Assembly (NCBI GenBank): GCA_001766655.1
Contig: MJCC01000020.1
Location: 192,331 to 256,330 of the forward strand
From: Phytomonas francai
Taxonomy: Eukaryota; Euglenozoa; Kinetoplastea; Trypanosomatida; Trypanosomatidae
DNA: 64,000 nt
Direction: 5' to 3'
Shown: piece after piece, positions 1-14,100 of the stretch
Layout of the letters: each line of letters opens with the position of its first letter
Numbering within the stretch: position 1 is the first letter of the stretch
Notes under the pieces: generated by a model
Databases searched by the model: none
What the model was told of the DNA's origin: nothing
Seen by the model: the letters and a program-made list of their open reading frames with translations, nothing else
Translations under genes and position numbers: made by a program

Positions 1-1
1 T

Positions 2-1564
2 ATCAATATGATAGCTGCGCGGGGCCTACAGGAAGTCCTTAAAACCAATTTGGGCCCACGTGGTACGATGAAAATGCTCGTTTCGGGCGCGGGGCTCATC
101 AAGATCACCAAGGATGGAAATACGCTCCTTGGCGAGATGCAAATTCAACACCCAACCGCGGCACTCATCGCCCGCGCGGCGACGGCGATCGACGATATTA
201 CGGGGGATGGTACGACGAGTATGGTGTTGGTGATTGGCGAGATGATGCGTCAGTGCGAGCGCTACGTCAACGAAGGGATCCACCCCCGCGTGTTGACGGA
301 GGGGCTGCACCTCGCGAATAAAGAGGCCGTTAAATTTCTACAGCTCAATACCGTTAGCATCCCAAAAGAGGAGCGCCGTGAGTACTTGACGAATGTCGCT
401 CGCAGCGCGCTCAGCACGAAAGTGACCCCCTCGCTCTCCGGCATCATTTCCGAGGCCGTGGTAGACGCCGTCTACGCGGTCGCGGAGGAGGGGAAAGAAG
501 TGGATCTTCACATGGTAGAGGTGATGCACATGAAGCACCGGCTCAGCTCCGACACGCGTTTTGTCAACGGGCTCGTTTTGGACCACGGCGGGCGAAACCC
601 GGATATGCCCAAGTATTTGGAAAACGCGTATATCCTGACGTGCAATGTCTCCCTCGAGTATGAGCGGTCGGAACTCACAACGGGGTTCTATTACAAGAAT
701 CCGACGGAAAAGGCCCGTATGGTGGAGGCAGAGCGCAAAATGACGGACGATCGAACCAGGCAGATTATTCAATTAAAGAAGGAAGTTTGTACAAAGGAAA
801 ATGGTCGAACCTTTGTAGTGATTAATCAAAAAGGAATTGACCCGATTGCCTTGGAAATGTTTGCAAAGGAGGGGATATTGGCCCTACGACGTGCGAAGCG
901 CCGTAATATGGAGCGTTTGGTTCTTGCCTGTGGTGGCGAGGCCGTTAATACAACGGATAATTTGACTCCTGGGATTTTAGGCGAAGCTGGTCTCGTTCAA
1001 GTGCACACACTGGGCGACGACACGTATACATTTGTGGAGGATGCGAAGATGGGGAAAAGCTGTACGCTACTGGTAAAGGGCCCGAATGATCACACTATCG
1101 CTCAAATTAAGGATGCCGTTCGGGATGGCCTTCGCGCAGTCAAGAATGCGTACGAGTCTTCCGCTGTTGTTGCGGGCGCTGGTGCTTTCGAAATTGCCCT
1201 GCACGAACACTTGTGCGATTTTGAAAAATCCGTGAGTGGGAAGCAAAAGATGGGCATAACGGCATATGCGAATGCGCTACTTGTTATTCCAAAGGTACTT
1301 GCAGAGAATTCGGGCTTGGATGTCCAGGAATCCCTCATCACCTTACAGGAAAAAAGCAGCGCCGCTCGAAAAGAGGGTAAATGGGTCGGACTCTGCATAG
1401 ATTCTGGAGACGTCCAAGATCCAATCGCGGCTGGTGTTTTGGATAGCGTTATTGTAAAAAAGAACTTGCTAGAATCTAGCGGTGAGATTGTTTCTCAGCT
1501 TATTCTTGTGGATGAGGTTATGAAGGCAGGTCGTCGCGGCGCTGGAGGTCCACCACAGGGATAA
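2..1564 (+). CDS. CCT6: T-complex protein 1 subunit zeta (CCT6/TCP20), 5'-truncated
   Basis: This is the zeta subunit of the cytosolic TRiC/CCT chaperonin, which folds actin, tubulin and other proteins in an ATP-driven double ring. The frame is open from base 2. The visible protein begins with NMIAARGLQEVLKT, close to the N-terminus of the family, so only about 10-20 residues are missing to the left. Residues 1-518 after the Met at 8 carry the group II chaperonin ATP signature GDGTTS, the KDGN motif near residue 35, and zeta-specific stretches such as EMQIQHPTA, LVLDHGGR, NQKGIDPIAL and LRRAKRRNMERL. The end (LVDEVMKAGRRG) matches the usual CCT6 C-terminus with a short Gly/Pro-rich tail. The total is near the usual 530 residues. 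The Met at 8 is an internal residue and not the true start. The subunit assignment is by similarity remembered from CCT6A and is strong. Confidence 0.95.
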   Translation: MNMIAARGLQEVLKTNLGPRGTMKMLVSGAGLIKITKDGNTLLGEMQIQHPTAALIARAATAIDDITGDGTTSMVLVIGEMMRQCERYVNEGIHPRVLTEGLHLANKEAVKFLQLNTVSIPKEERREYLTNVARSALSTKVTPSLSGIISEAVVDAVYAVAEEGKEVDLHMVEVMHMKHRLSSDTRFVNGLVLDHGGRNPDMPKYLENAYILTCNVSLEYERSELTTGFYYKNPTEKARMVEAERKMTDDRTRQIIQLKKEVCTKENGRTFVVINQKGIDPIALEMFAKEGILALRRAKRRNMERLVLACGGEAVNTTDNLTPGILGEAGLVQVHTLGDDTYTFVEDAKMGKSCTLLVKGPNDHTIAQIKDAVRDGLRAVKNAYESSAVVAGAGAFEIALHEHLCDFEKSVSGKQKMGITAYANALLVIPKVLAENSGLDVQESLITLQEKSSAARKEGKWVGLCIDSGDVQDPIAAGVLDSVIVKKNLLESSGEIVSQLILVDEVMKAGRRGAGGPPQG

Positions 1565-1607
1565 AGAAAGCCCCTTCTCCTCTCTTTATATGTGGGGATG
1601 AGCATGC

Positions 1608-1627
1608 ATATATATATATATATATAT
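1608..1627. repeat. (AT)10 microsatellite
   Basis: An uninterrupted AT dinucleotide run lies about 45 bases after the CCT6 stop, in the probable 3' UTR. Confidence 0.9.
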
Positions 1628-2065
1628 GCACGTTCAGTATTATGAATAACACCATTATTATTTGATTACCTAAGACTGAAGAGTGTTGAAAAGATCAGAA
1701 TTTCGCGAAGTTCTTATTATTGTAGCGTGGTGCTAAAAAAAAGAGGCAGAGTATTTTGTATAGCGTGGCAAGTTATCTATTCAACATAAAGTGTGGTTTT
1801 AAGCTAAGAGCTAATATCCTAAAAAAAAAAAGGAAAAAAAGAATAAGTAAATAGCTGTATTGAAAGGATAAGACTTTTTTTCTTATGTGTTAACAAGCTA
1901 TACAAAGCTAATAGTTGCATTTCGCTGATTTCTATGCAAATTGGAGCAACTAAGAAAAATGACATATCTGAATGGTTTCATTTTATCATAGCTTTCTTCA
2001 CCCCTTTTGTTAAGTTTTTCCCTTTAGAAGTATTCTTTTGTCCTCCTGTAGCTACTTTTTCGTTA

Positions 2066-2086
2066 TCTTTTTTTTTGTAAATCCAG
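2066..2086 (+). promoter_or_regulatory. Putative spliced-leader acceptor for dynein gene
   Basis: A T-rich tract (about 2066-2076) is followed by the AG at 2085-2086, 83 bases before the ATG at 2170. The geometry fits kinetoplastid trans-splicing. Assignment is by pattern only. Confidence 0.4.
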
Positions 2087-2169
2087 ATTAATACCCTAAC
2101 CACTTTTAGGCAAAATCCTTTTCTGTAGGACAACATTCCCATCATTACGGTTTTGTAAGAGTGGAAAGG

Positions 2170-5100
2170 ATGGTCAAAAACGACAAGGAGGAAGCCCCCA
2201 CCGATAAGCGCGTTATTTGGCTTGAGCAACGCATCACCATTGCCCTTCGGCCAAAGGTAAACGACATTAAAAAGTTCTTAGAGAATGAGGAAAACCGCGC
2301 ACAAATTTCCGAATTCCTTGATGTCGCGGATGCACAACATCTCTATGTATATCAATTATCCAACGGCACCCTTTTGGCAAGGAATGATGCCCCTGAAGAA
2401 ATTAAAAAGAAGGGCATGTACTTTAGCAAGATGAAGCGCGAAAAGATAACCGATGAACCTCAGATGAAGGATATCATCACGTTTGGGGATCTGACCCCAG
2501 ACACCATTGACTCCATCAGCATTCTCACGCGTGATATTTATGCCCCAATCCTGAAAGGTGACAAGCGCAACATGAGTAGCATCCCAGATGTTACGGTCGA
2601 TGAGCTCCTAAATGATACCAACGATCTTATCGCCAAACTTCTCGTGGCTCTTGGCCTTTCACAAGGCAAGACATTCCTGCCCGTGCCGAATGTGGAGTTG
2701 CCTGAATGCACTGACGGCACCTCAATCGACAAGGAGTTGCTGTATACGCTTGAAAACTCAATCGTGGCGTGGTCTTCGCAGATCAAGGCAGCTATTTCTT
2801 CTTCTCCAGAGGAGTTGGAGGCTGCGGCCACGCAAACCGGTCACTACCCCTCCCCTGTGGACGAAATTACGTTTTGGAAGAACAAATCGGAAAACCTGAC
2901 GAATCTCGAGGAGCAGCTCTACTCCGTGAAGCCACTCAAAATACTCGTTACGCTGAAGCGGGAGAACAGTAGCTATTACTCATCCTTTATGCAGCTCATG
3001 AGCTTGCTCAAAGAGGCCGCATACGAGGCTTGTGATAACTATCGTTATTTGAAGCCATTAATTCCCGAGTTTGAGAAGATCTGCATGCAGAGTCGCACCG
3101 CAATGCCGTTTGTCGAGCTCGCCAGCAGTGGTATCTTCAAGCGTCTTTTTAATTTTTTTTACGTGCTCTGGACGCAGTCTGGCTTTTACAACACTACCGC
3201 CCGTCTTGTCTTTTTGATACGCGGGATGGGAAACGCGCTGATTGAGATGGCCGCGGACCACATCAACGTCGCCGAGCTTGCGGGCGGCTTCGAAAAGAGG
3301 GAGGTCATTGAGCGCCTGAGCACGACCTTGGCCATCTGCGGCGAGTTCAAATCCTGCTATTTCCAGTACAAGTCCTACGTGGCGTCGGTGGCGCGTCCGT
3401 GGAAATTTCAGAATGCCGCGCTCTTTGCCCGCCTGGACGTTTTCTTAGAGCGCTGCCACGACCTTTTGGATATCATTGAAACGGCTCTTCTGTTTGACAA
3501 AATGGAGAACATGAAGATCGGCGGGACGCGCGGTCAGCAGCTCACGTTAGAGGTCGAGGATATTAAAGCGAAGTTTACTATTGCGTTGAACGACTTTTTC
3601 AGTGTGGAGTACAATCTTTTGGATATCACAAACACATTATTCGACAGCGACTACGGGAAGCTGAAGCGGACTATTCATGAGCTTGAGGAACGCCTCGGCA
3701 CCATTCTCATGACCACGATTGAGGAATCGAAGGCCATTTCAGAGGTTTTCAAGGCCGTGGATACGTTTGATGGCTTTATTGACCGACCCCTTGTTCATCA
3801 GGAGTGGGCGAAGAAGCAAACGGGGGTTCTCAAGAGTTTTTATCAAGATCTCCTTGCGGTGCAGGACACCTTCTACCGGAGCGACGCCTCTGGGGTGTAC
3901 CGCAATATGCCGCCAGTGGCCTCAGCAGTGGTGCGGAGTAAGGCGTTGTTGGATCGCATTAGCGAGAGCTACAATCGCGTCGTCGAGCTCTCGCAGAGCG
4001 TCGTCGAAAGTGAAGAGGGCAAAGAGACGATGTCCTTGTACGTGAAGGTCCGGGCCATGCTGCAAAACAACATCAGCGCGAAGAGCGAGCAGTGGGCCTC
4101 TGAGGTGGGTACCATCAGTAGCCAAAAACTGCATCTTCCTCTCTTAACACTGGATAGCTCGAATCAGCTCAAGGTTAATTTTGATCCAGTTCTTGTCAAG
4201 ACACTGCGAGAAGTCTATTATCTCGAGGTCATGAACTCCTACAACACTACGGGTGTGCAAATGTTCGAGGTGCCGAATGAGATCCAGTCCATCTTCTCCA
4301 AGCGTGATGTATATCGTGCGCAGGTCCTCAAGTTAGACTATGTTTGCACTACCTATAATAACCTTAACACCAGCCTACGCGGGGATGATGAACGCCCACT
4401 CATCCAGGAAGAACTGGACACCTTTGAAGCATACATTAAACGCGCCATCAACGACGTGCGCTGGGAGGACGAGGCTGCCGCGAACGAGTACATCGAAAAG
4501 GCTGTCAAGGAAGTGGGCGCGATCGATAAGGTTGTCTCCACCTTGCACTCGAATGTCGCCAGTATAAAGGACTTGGTTATGGAATACAGGAAGGCCGACA
4601 CCCTGTTCCCGCTCAACCCGAGCCGAGGTGACACCACCATGACCGAACTCGAGCTGCGAAAAGTCCTTGAGGAGCATATTCAAACACACCGCAAAGACCT
4701 CAAGGCTCGCGGGGAGAAGATGCACCTGCTTATACAGAACAGCCTTGACACTCTAAATGAACTCAAAGTAACTTCCGGCAAGGGGCTCATAAACGTGGAT
4801 AACAAAATCTGGCAAATGTATCTCGAATACGTCAACTACGAATTGAAAGAGTCCTTGTGCGCTACCGTTCTTGAGTCACTTGAGAAAATCAAAAAGCAGA
4901 TCAATCCGGAATGGCTTATTGAACAAGATGGGATCCCCCTTGTGGATATTAAACTGTGTTTGTCAAGAAGCACTCCTGAGCGGCCAGTAGTCGAATCGAG
5001 GTTTGAACCAGCTCTAGCCTTGAGCGTTGAGGGTTCCAGATCGATCCAGGGGCTGTTTGAAAACTTTATTCATGGGATTGAGGAGGCCACCGGTTTGATT

Positions 5101-8100
5101 GAACCCATTTACGGTTCGACACCGTACAACGAAGAAGTACACGAAAATGAGGAGGTGGTGAAGGCTCTCGCGGAAATTATGTCGTTGCTTGAACAGAACA
5201 ATGAGATGTGCGAGGAGTATCGTCGCGTCTATGACGAATTCAAGCATCTCTGGAGCACCAACAGGAAGGAGGCTTTTGATATGTTTATGAACAACGACGC
5301 CGTGAACAATCGACGTTCCAGCTTCTCTGTCGAGGAAAGTACGTCGAATGTTCCGGGCAATAAGGAATACTTTGAAGTGAGCCTACAAGAGTTCGACAAA
5401 GCCATAACAGAGTACGGTCGCATTCGCAATCGCCTTGCTTCGATCGAGGATCGCCACCGCATTGGGTTTGTCTCCATCGATGTAAAGCCACTGCGCATAG
5501 CGTTGCGCGACATCTGCAAGAAGTGGAGGGATATGTTCTCGGACTACCTCATGGAGAAGATCAAGAGTGACCTTCAGGATCTGTTTACATTCATGAAGGA
5601 GGCGGATAATGGTTTAGATGTCGAGGTATTGGATGGTGATGTGGATTCCCTCAAGTCAGTCATGCGCTGGATCCGCGGATGCCGTAAGCGCAACTTGGAA
5701 GTAATGGGTGAGGATGAAACTGGCGAAACAAGTGGTATGTTCCCGCCCATTCAGAATGCTATTCGTATGCTAAAGATCCACGCGAGCGCTTCCCCCGATG
5801 CGGAAGTTGAGCTTGCCAAGATCGAAAAGCTCGAGGAGATGCGTAAGCCCGCACCGGAGCTATGGTTTGCGCTCAACAAAAAGGCACTCAACGCGCGTGC
5901 GCAAAACTCTATTGTGCAAGACCGTGAGGCCGAGAAGATCAAGCAAAGCGTTATCCTCTTTGAAAACAAACTTAAGGGTGAGGTTGATATTTTCCATAAA
6001 AATGCCCTTTTCACGTACACCATTCCGAGGGATTCTGTCTATGACGAAATTGATCATGTCTATAGCCATTTCATTGATCTTGAGCGTGAGGCAAAGGAGT
6101 TGCAAAATCTCCAGGATCTTTTTGACTTGGCTATTTCCCACTTTCGCGATATTCGTTCTTGCCGTCAAGAGTTAATGCTCTTAAAGCAGGTGTGGGACCT
6201 GAACTTTCATGTCATCTCGGAGTTCACGGATTGGATGCGTTCGACCTTCAAGAGCGCTGATATTCCTCATTTTGAGGATGAGTGCAAGAAGCTTTCCAAG
6301 CAGTTGCAGCAGCAGCCTATGAAGGTGAAGAGTTGGGATGTCTTCAAAGGTGTCGATGAGCAAGTACGTAATATGCGCACTTCCCTCCCTCTTTGTGAGT
6401 CTCTCAGTTCTCCTTCGATGCGTCCTCGGCACTGGGAGGAGCTAGTGACTGCCACGAAGCAACCTTGCACTATAGAGCCCACATCCAATGACTTCACCCT
6501 TGAGAAACTCTTCTCCCTCGGTCTGCACAATTATTCAGAGGAGGTCCTTAGCATCGTCGAGAAAGCCGACAAGGAATTGCGTATCGACAAGAATCTCACC
6601 AAAATCATTGAAGCCTGGGGGAAGCTTTCGTTCGTCTATCGGAAGGACGAGCACATGGATTGCTATCTTTTGGAACCCGTGGATGACATCCTTGAACAGC
6701 TTGAGACAGACAACAACTCGTTGTCGTCGATGTTGTCCGATCGCTTCGTAGAATACTTTTATCAAAATGTCATCGACTGGCAGAAGAAGCTCGGCCTCGT
6801 GGATACGTGCACCACCAGGTGGATGGAAATCCAGAGACAGTGGCAGAATCTTTACCCCATTTTTGTTCTCTCTGAGGATATTAAAATTCAGTTACCCGAG
6901 GACGCCAAAAACTTCAGTGAGGCGGACCGCGTGTTCCGTTTGTTGATGGATAAGGCCCATCGGTACCTGAATGTCATCGAAGTTATTTGCACCAACAAAC
7001 TCAGAGACGATCTTGCCCGGGAACAGGAGCTGGAGGAGACTTTGACATACATTCAGACAATCCTTTTGAAGTGTGAAAAGGCGCTCGCAGACTATCTCGA
7101 GACGAAGCGTAAGATCTTTCCTCGTTTCTTCTTTGTCTCTGACACGGATCTGATTGATATTCTTTCCAAGGGCTCTGATCCGCGCGCGGTGATGGTGCAT
7201 ATGAGTAAGATCATTGACTCCGTAGACAGTTTCACTTTTGACCAAAATCCCCACCCCAGTCCCAAGGACAACGAGGCGTGGGAGATGGTTTCTATTCAGG
7301 GAGAAAAAGTTGCCCTTGTGGATAGCTTTGCCTGCGCGGGTGAGGTCGAGATTTGGTTAGAAGGTATTGTGCAATGCATGAAACGTTCTGTACGGCACCA
7401 TATTAAGGAGGCAAACGCAAGTTACATTGAGAAGCCTCGCAATGAGTGGATATACCAGTACCCTTGCCAGGCTGTGATAGTCGCCTCTCGCATTTGGTTC
7501 ACAACAGAAGTTCACCAAGCGTTCACTCGAATCGAAGAGGGAAATGATATGGGGATGAAGGATCTTCTTAAGAGTCAAAAAATTCAGCTTGACAGCCTCA
7601 TCAAGGAAGTCCTATTGGAGCGCTCTCCGAATGATCGCAAGATGCTGGTGCACCTTATTACCATTGACGTTCACAACCGTGATATTGTTCAAGCTATGGT
7701 TGATGAGCGCGTCGACTCAGTTGAGTCGTTCAGTTGGCAATCGCAGCTACGCTACTACTGGTCGGAGACTAAGGGAAATGAGATCCGCATAGCGGATGCC
7801 GAGTTTATTAATGACTACGAATACATTGGACTGTGCGGGTGTCTGGTGATCACAAAACTTACGGATCGCTGCTATATTACCCTCACGCAAGCACTTCGCT
7901 TGAAACAAGGTGGCGCTCCCGCTGGTCCTGCCGGAACAGGCAAGACCGAGACTACTAAGGATCTTGCTCGCAACATGGGGGTGGCGTGTTATGTCTTCAA
8001 TTGCTCTGATCAAATGAATTACATTACGCTTGGCCAGATTTTCAAGGGGCTGGCCATGTCTGGCTCGTGGGGCTGTTTCGATGAGTTCAACCGTATCTCC

Positions 8101-11100
8101 ATTGAGGTTCTTTCGGTTGTTGCCACGCAGGTAGGCTCTATCCTTAATGCACTCAAGGAGCGAAAGAAGCGCTTCCGCTTTATTGATGAGGAAATCAGCC
8201 TCAAGCCATCCGTAGGCATGTGGATTACCATGAATCCCGGCTACGCTGGTCGCACAGAGCTACCGGAGAATATTAAATCGCTGTTCCGTCCTTGTGCCAT
8301 GTGTGTGCCGGATCTCAAGAACATTTGCGAGATCATGTTGGCTGCGGAGGGCTTTGGTGATGCAAAGGATCTTGCTCTCAAATTTGTGACACTGTATCGC
8401 CTAAATAAGGAGTTACTGTCGCCGCAGGATCATTATGATTGGGGTTTGCGTGCCGTGAAGTCCGTACTGTATATTGCTGGTGCGCTCAAGCGTGGTGATC
8501 CAGGCCTTCCAGAGCGTAACGTCCTGATGCGTGCGTTGCGCGACACTAACATGGCCAAGTTGAGCAAGGACGATGTGTACGTATTCATGGGTCTCATTCG
8601 CTCCTTGTTTCCAAACCTGGATGTCCCCAAGAAAGACAAGCCGACGCTGGTAGAGGCATGCAAGGAGGTCTGCAAGGAGCAGGGGAACCTGCCTGGGGAG
8701 AACGACATTTTCATTCTCAAGTGTGTGCAGTATGAGGAACTCTTACATGTCCGTCACTCTGTGTTCATTCTGGGTGCCACTGGCTCTGGTAAGACTGAAT
8801 GCTGGCGTTGCCTTATGGCTGCGCTTAGCAAGCTCTACCAGGATGAATGGAAGGCGAAAGCGGTGGCTTCCTGTCTTAACCCGAAAGCGATCTCTTCTAA
8901 CGAGCTGTATGGTTACTTTACGCCGCAGAAAGAGTGGCGTGATGGCATCCTCTCGACTATTTTTCGCGACTACGCAGTGGAGTCCAAGAAGAAGAAAAAC
9001 ATGAAATGGATCGTATTGGATGGCATTATCGATGCGGAGTGGATCGAGTCGATGAACACCGTCATGGATGATAACAAGATGCTCACCCTCGTCTCCAATG
9101 AGCGCATCCCTTTAACAGACTCGATGCGCATGATTTTTGAAGTCTCACATCTTCGCAATGCATCACCGGCCACTGTCTCGCGTGCTGGCGTGATATTTAT
9201 CAATGAAAGTGACTTGGGCTGGGGACCTTTTAAGGATAAATGGATAATGTCGCGTGAACGGCGTGAGGCCACGATTCTAGACAACTTATTTGATAAGTAC
9301 GTCGCAATCGTCTTTGAGTTCTGGAATCGTTCCATGCGTACGGTTGTGCCAATCATGGATATCAATGTTGTGCAGACGATCTGCTTCCTTCTTGAGGGTA
9401 TTTTAAACAAAATGCCCCAGGATGAGTTTCTGAAGCATCCGAACGCATTTGAAGCGTACGAAAAGTACTTCGTCTTTGCCGTTATTTGGGCCTTTGGTGG
9501 ACCACTGCCAAGTTCTGATGGCCGAATTGATATGCGTCTTAACTTTTCAAACTATTGGAAGAAAGAGTTCCCTAGCATGAAGATTAGCGAAAATGGCTCG
9601 ATCTTTGACTTTTATATTGATAAGTCCAAGGACGAGAATGGGTTGCCGGTTTACGAGTGGAAGCCTTGGGCAGAACTGGTCCAGCCATACGTCCCTGATC
9701 CTGATGTTCAGCTGTCCACTGTGTCGGTGCAAACCACAGACACGGTCCGCATGTCTTATCTGATGAGCCTTTTTATCGATAACGCACGAGGTGTAATGCT
9801 CGTGGGCACAGCTGGTACCGGAAAAACGAACTTGATCATGTCCAAGTTGCATTCCCTTGACAACACAAAAATCATTTCCCGTACGATTGCTTTCAACGCC
9901 CGTACGACCTCGGCTGGGTTGCAGGCCGTCATGGAGCAATCTCTTGAAAAGCGTTCTGGCCGAACTTATGGCCCATTCAACCGTAAGAAGCTTATCTTCT
10001 TCTTGGATGATATGAACATGCCCGCACCCGATAAATACGGGACACAAGAGGCAATAGCGCTCTTGCAGCAGCACGTTGGCTACGGGTTCTGGTATGATCG
10101 TGTGAAGATTCAGCAAAAGGAAATTGTCGACGTGCGCTACGTCGGCGCCATGAATCCCAAGTCTGGTACTTTCACGATTCTTGATCGTCTCCTTCGCCAC
10201 TTCGCCGTTTTCTCTACGAACATGCCGGACCGGGATGACTTGATCAGCATTTATGGGCAGATTCTTGGAAGCCACACCAAGGCCTTTCCACGTGACATTC
10301 GGGATTCCCTTACAACACTGCTCACAAATGCGACCATTGAACTGCATTTCAATGTTGTGAAGCAATTCTTTCCCACGGCGATCAAGTTCCATTATCAGTG
10401 GAACATGCGAGAAATGTTTAACATCTTCCAAGGTTTGTGCAAATCGGACCCTAAGCTGCACACAAAAAGCCTGCAGCTAGTACGGCTGTGGATCCATGAA
10501 TGCAGACGCACCTTCCGTGATCGAATGGGTGATGACGAGGATATGAATCGGTTTGATGCTTTGTTGCTAGAGGTCTACAACCGTGCCGGTTTTAGTGATG
10601 TAAGCGCAAAAGAGGCCTTGGCGGAACCGTTGCTTTGGGCCCCATTCTACACCACAGTCGGAGGTGAGGAGAACGTTTACAACGAAACTGATTACGAGGA
10701 GGCCGGTGCGTTTCTTAGAAAAAAGCTGGCTGAATATAATGATAACTATGTCGAGATGAATCTTGTTCTCTTTAACCAGGCTATCGAGCACGTCTGTCGC
10801 ATTTCCAGAATTACATCAAATCCGAGAGGTAATGCTTTTCTTGTGGGAATTGGCGGCTCTGGAAAGCAGTCCTTGGCTCGTCTCGCATCGTACATCAACG
10901 GCCACGATGTTTTTCAGATCTTAGTTACAAGCACGTACGATATCAACGACTTCCGAAGCGATATGCAGGAGTTATACCGGAAGTGCGGTCTCAAGGGTTA
11001 CCCTTTCGCGTTTATTCTTACCGACACCCAGGTTGTTTCACTTGAGATGCTCGTGTACTTGAATGATATGTTGAGCAGTGGTAACGTGCCGGAGCTTTTT

Positions 11101-14100
11101 ACCCAAGATGAGCGCGATGGCATTGTTTCCTCCATTATGAATGAAGTGAAGGCATCCGGTGTGACGGAATATGCTAACCCAGACGTTTGTTGGGCGTATT
11201 TCATTCACAAGGTTCGCTCAAATCTGCATATTATCCTTTGCTTTTCGCCTGTGGGTAAAAACTTTGCACGGTGGTGTCGGCAATTCCCGGCGCTCGCAAA
11301 CACTACGGTTATCGACTGGTTCCTAAGCTGGCCTGAACAGGCACTCAGATCTGTGGCTCAGCGCTTTCTCTCCGAGGTAGAGCTTGGCGGCGAGGAGGCA
11401 ACCACAAACATTGCCAATTACATGTCCTTCTGCCAGGTTAAGGTAACCGAGATGTGTGAGGAGTACTACACACAAGAGAAGCGTTATGCGTACATCACAC
11501 CGAAGACCTTCTTGGAGCTCATCGCCCTGTACAAGGAGTTGCTGATCAAGAAACGAAACGAAAATACGGATAAGACTCAGCGACTGATCAATGGTATCAA
11601 CAAAATCAAAAGCGCTGGGGTGCAGGTGCAAGCGTTGCAAGAGGTGCTTATTCGCGAAAGTGTCGAGGTCGAAGAGGCTCGCCAGAAAACCAATGCTCTG
11701 CTGGAAACGGTTGGGCGGGAGAAGTCCGTGGTGGAGGAGCAGAACGCGATTGCGGCAAAAGAGGAGAGTAAGACAAACAAGATCGTCGAAGAAGTTACTT
11801 TGTCCGAGCAGCAATGCCAGGATGACCTGGCCAAGGCACAGCCGCTCGTCCAGGAAGCCTTAGCGGCACTCGACACGCTTGACAAGGCCTCCATAGCCGA
11901 GCTTAAGAACCTTGGCAAGCCCCCGGCGGATGTTCAGATGGTTGCCATTTGCGTACTCGTGCTGACGGCGAACCCTAGGGCTATTCCTAGTATGAAACAG
12001 CGGACGTGGAACGAGTGCAAGAAAATGATGAACCAGGTGGACCGCTTCCTCACCGAGCTGCGGAACTTTGATGTCAACAACATCCCGCAGGCTTGCATTG
12101 ATCAGATCCAGGTGTATATTAACAATCCCGCGTTTAATCCTGACAACATCCGATTCAAATCTTTTGCTGCCGCTGGCTTGTGTAAATGGGCTATTGGTAT
12201 GAACCGCTACCACGCCGTGCGCTGCCAGGTTCGGCCTAAAGAGGAGCTGCTTGCTGAGGCACAACAGCGCCTCACGACAAGCCGCGCGGCTTTGAAGAAG
12301 ATTCAAGACAAGGTGGCCGACCTCCGCTTCAAACTCAACGCGCTTGTGAGCCAGTACGATGAGGCCGTCGCCGAATCAAACTCCATCAAGGCGAAGGCGG
12401 ATAAAACACAGATGAAGATGAATTTAGCACAGCGCCTCGTTTCTGGGCTCGCGGACGAGAGCGTTCGCTGGGGGAACACCATCAATGACCTCAAGCACGC
12501 AGCCTCACTCCTAGTTGGTGATGTTCTTCTGGCCTCTTCCTTTGTGTCGTATATCGGGCCATTTTCAGGCGCTTTCCGCGAGCGCATTGTGCATGAGGAA
12601 TGGGTTCCATACATAAATCAGTTGGGAATCCCCATGACTGATTCTTTGGATCCGACCATGGATGTGCTTACCAATGAAGCGGCAGTCGCTTCCTGGAATA
12701 ATGATGGCCTGCCGTCAGACCGTGTCTCGACCGAGAACGGCGCCATCATGACAAACTGCTTGCGATGGCCACTAATGATTGATCCACAGTTGCAGGGTGT
12801 GCGCTGGATTCGTACTCGCGAAGAGAAGAATTCGCTGCGTGTTATCCAAACCACCCAAAAGAACTGGCAGAATGTTTTGCAGAGTTGCATCGAGAATGGC
12901 ACGCCTTGCCTCATCGAGTCTCTTGGTGAGTTTATTGAGCCGGTACTCGATGGTGTTCTCAGCCGCCAGGTCTTTCGAAAGGGCGGTAAGCAGTTTATAA
13001 AGCTCGGAGCCTCTGAGGTGGAATACAACCCCAACTTTCGCCTTATCCTTCAAACGAAGCTGGGTAACCCGCATTATGGTCCAGAGGTGAATGCACAAAC
13101 GACACTCATTAACTTCATGGTCACCGAGGATGGTCTGGAAGACCAGCTACTGGCTGTAGTGGTGAGCCAAGAACGCCCTGACTTGGAGAAGCGGCGTGGT
13201 GCGCTTCTACGGCAGATGAACATTATGACAATTGAGCTGCAGCAATGCGAGGACGGACTCTTGTACGAACTGACAAACGCCACTGGGGATATCCTTGAGA
13301 ATATTACCCTTATTGAGAACCTTGAGAACACAAAGAAGAAGGCGAAGGAGATCAATGCATCATTCGCGCAGGCAGTGACAACACAAAAGGATATCGCACA
13401 AAACCGTCTGAGCTACACCAACGTGGCAGCGCGCGGCTCACTGCTTTTCTTTCAAATGGATCAGCTCTGGCGCATTGATCACATGTACCAGTATTCGTTG
13501 GAGACCTTCATGGTTGTCTTCAACAAAGGTCTCGTGGCGGCGGCGCAACCAGAAAACAAAAAGAACATTGAGGCTCGTGTCGATAATGTCACGACTTCCA
13601 TTACTGAGAACGTCTTCGCCTACGTCTCTCGTGGTCTTTTCGAGCGCCACAAACTTATTTTCTCAAGCTTGTTAACCTTTTCTATTCTCAGCCGAAACAA
13701 AAAGACGAACCCCATGCAGCTGGACTTCCTGCTGCGCGGGAAGAAGAAACCTGGTACGGAGCGTCCCGAAACGGTGGCGGAGTGGTGTACCCAGCCAGCA
13801 TGGGACGCAATACAGGCTCTCGCCGAAGTAGAGGGCTCAACCCCAGAGTTCAGCCTACTTCCGAGTGATATGGCAGAGAACAACCGCTGGATGCAATGGT
13901 GTGAGACAGAGAAGCCAGAGAACGAAAAAATGCCCGCAGAGTGGAAGAGCTTAAATGACTTTGAGCGGCTACTGGTGCTGCGCTGCCTACGGCCAGATCG
14001 CCTGACGGCCGCCCTTGAGGCCTTTGTGAGCAAGACAATTGGCAGCTTCTTTGTTTCAGATCAGGCTGTCGATATCTCCGTGTCGTTTAACAATTCCAGC

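Larger units (their letters stand above)
1565..2169. other. Intergenic spacer CCT6-dynein
   Basis: This AT-rich spacer has no credible gene. It holds an (AT)n run at 1608-1627, short A-runs near 1820, and a pyrimidine-rich stretch at about 2010-2076 just before the dynein start, which fits a trans-splicing signal. Confidence 0.7.

Noticed and set aside
9547..10461. Antisense frame of 304 codons inside the dynein gene
   Set aside because: It mirrors the codon structure of the dynein sense strand, which is certain; the antisense product has no recognisable feature.
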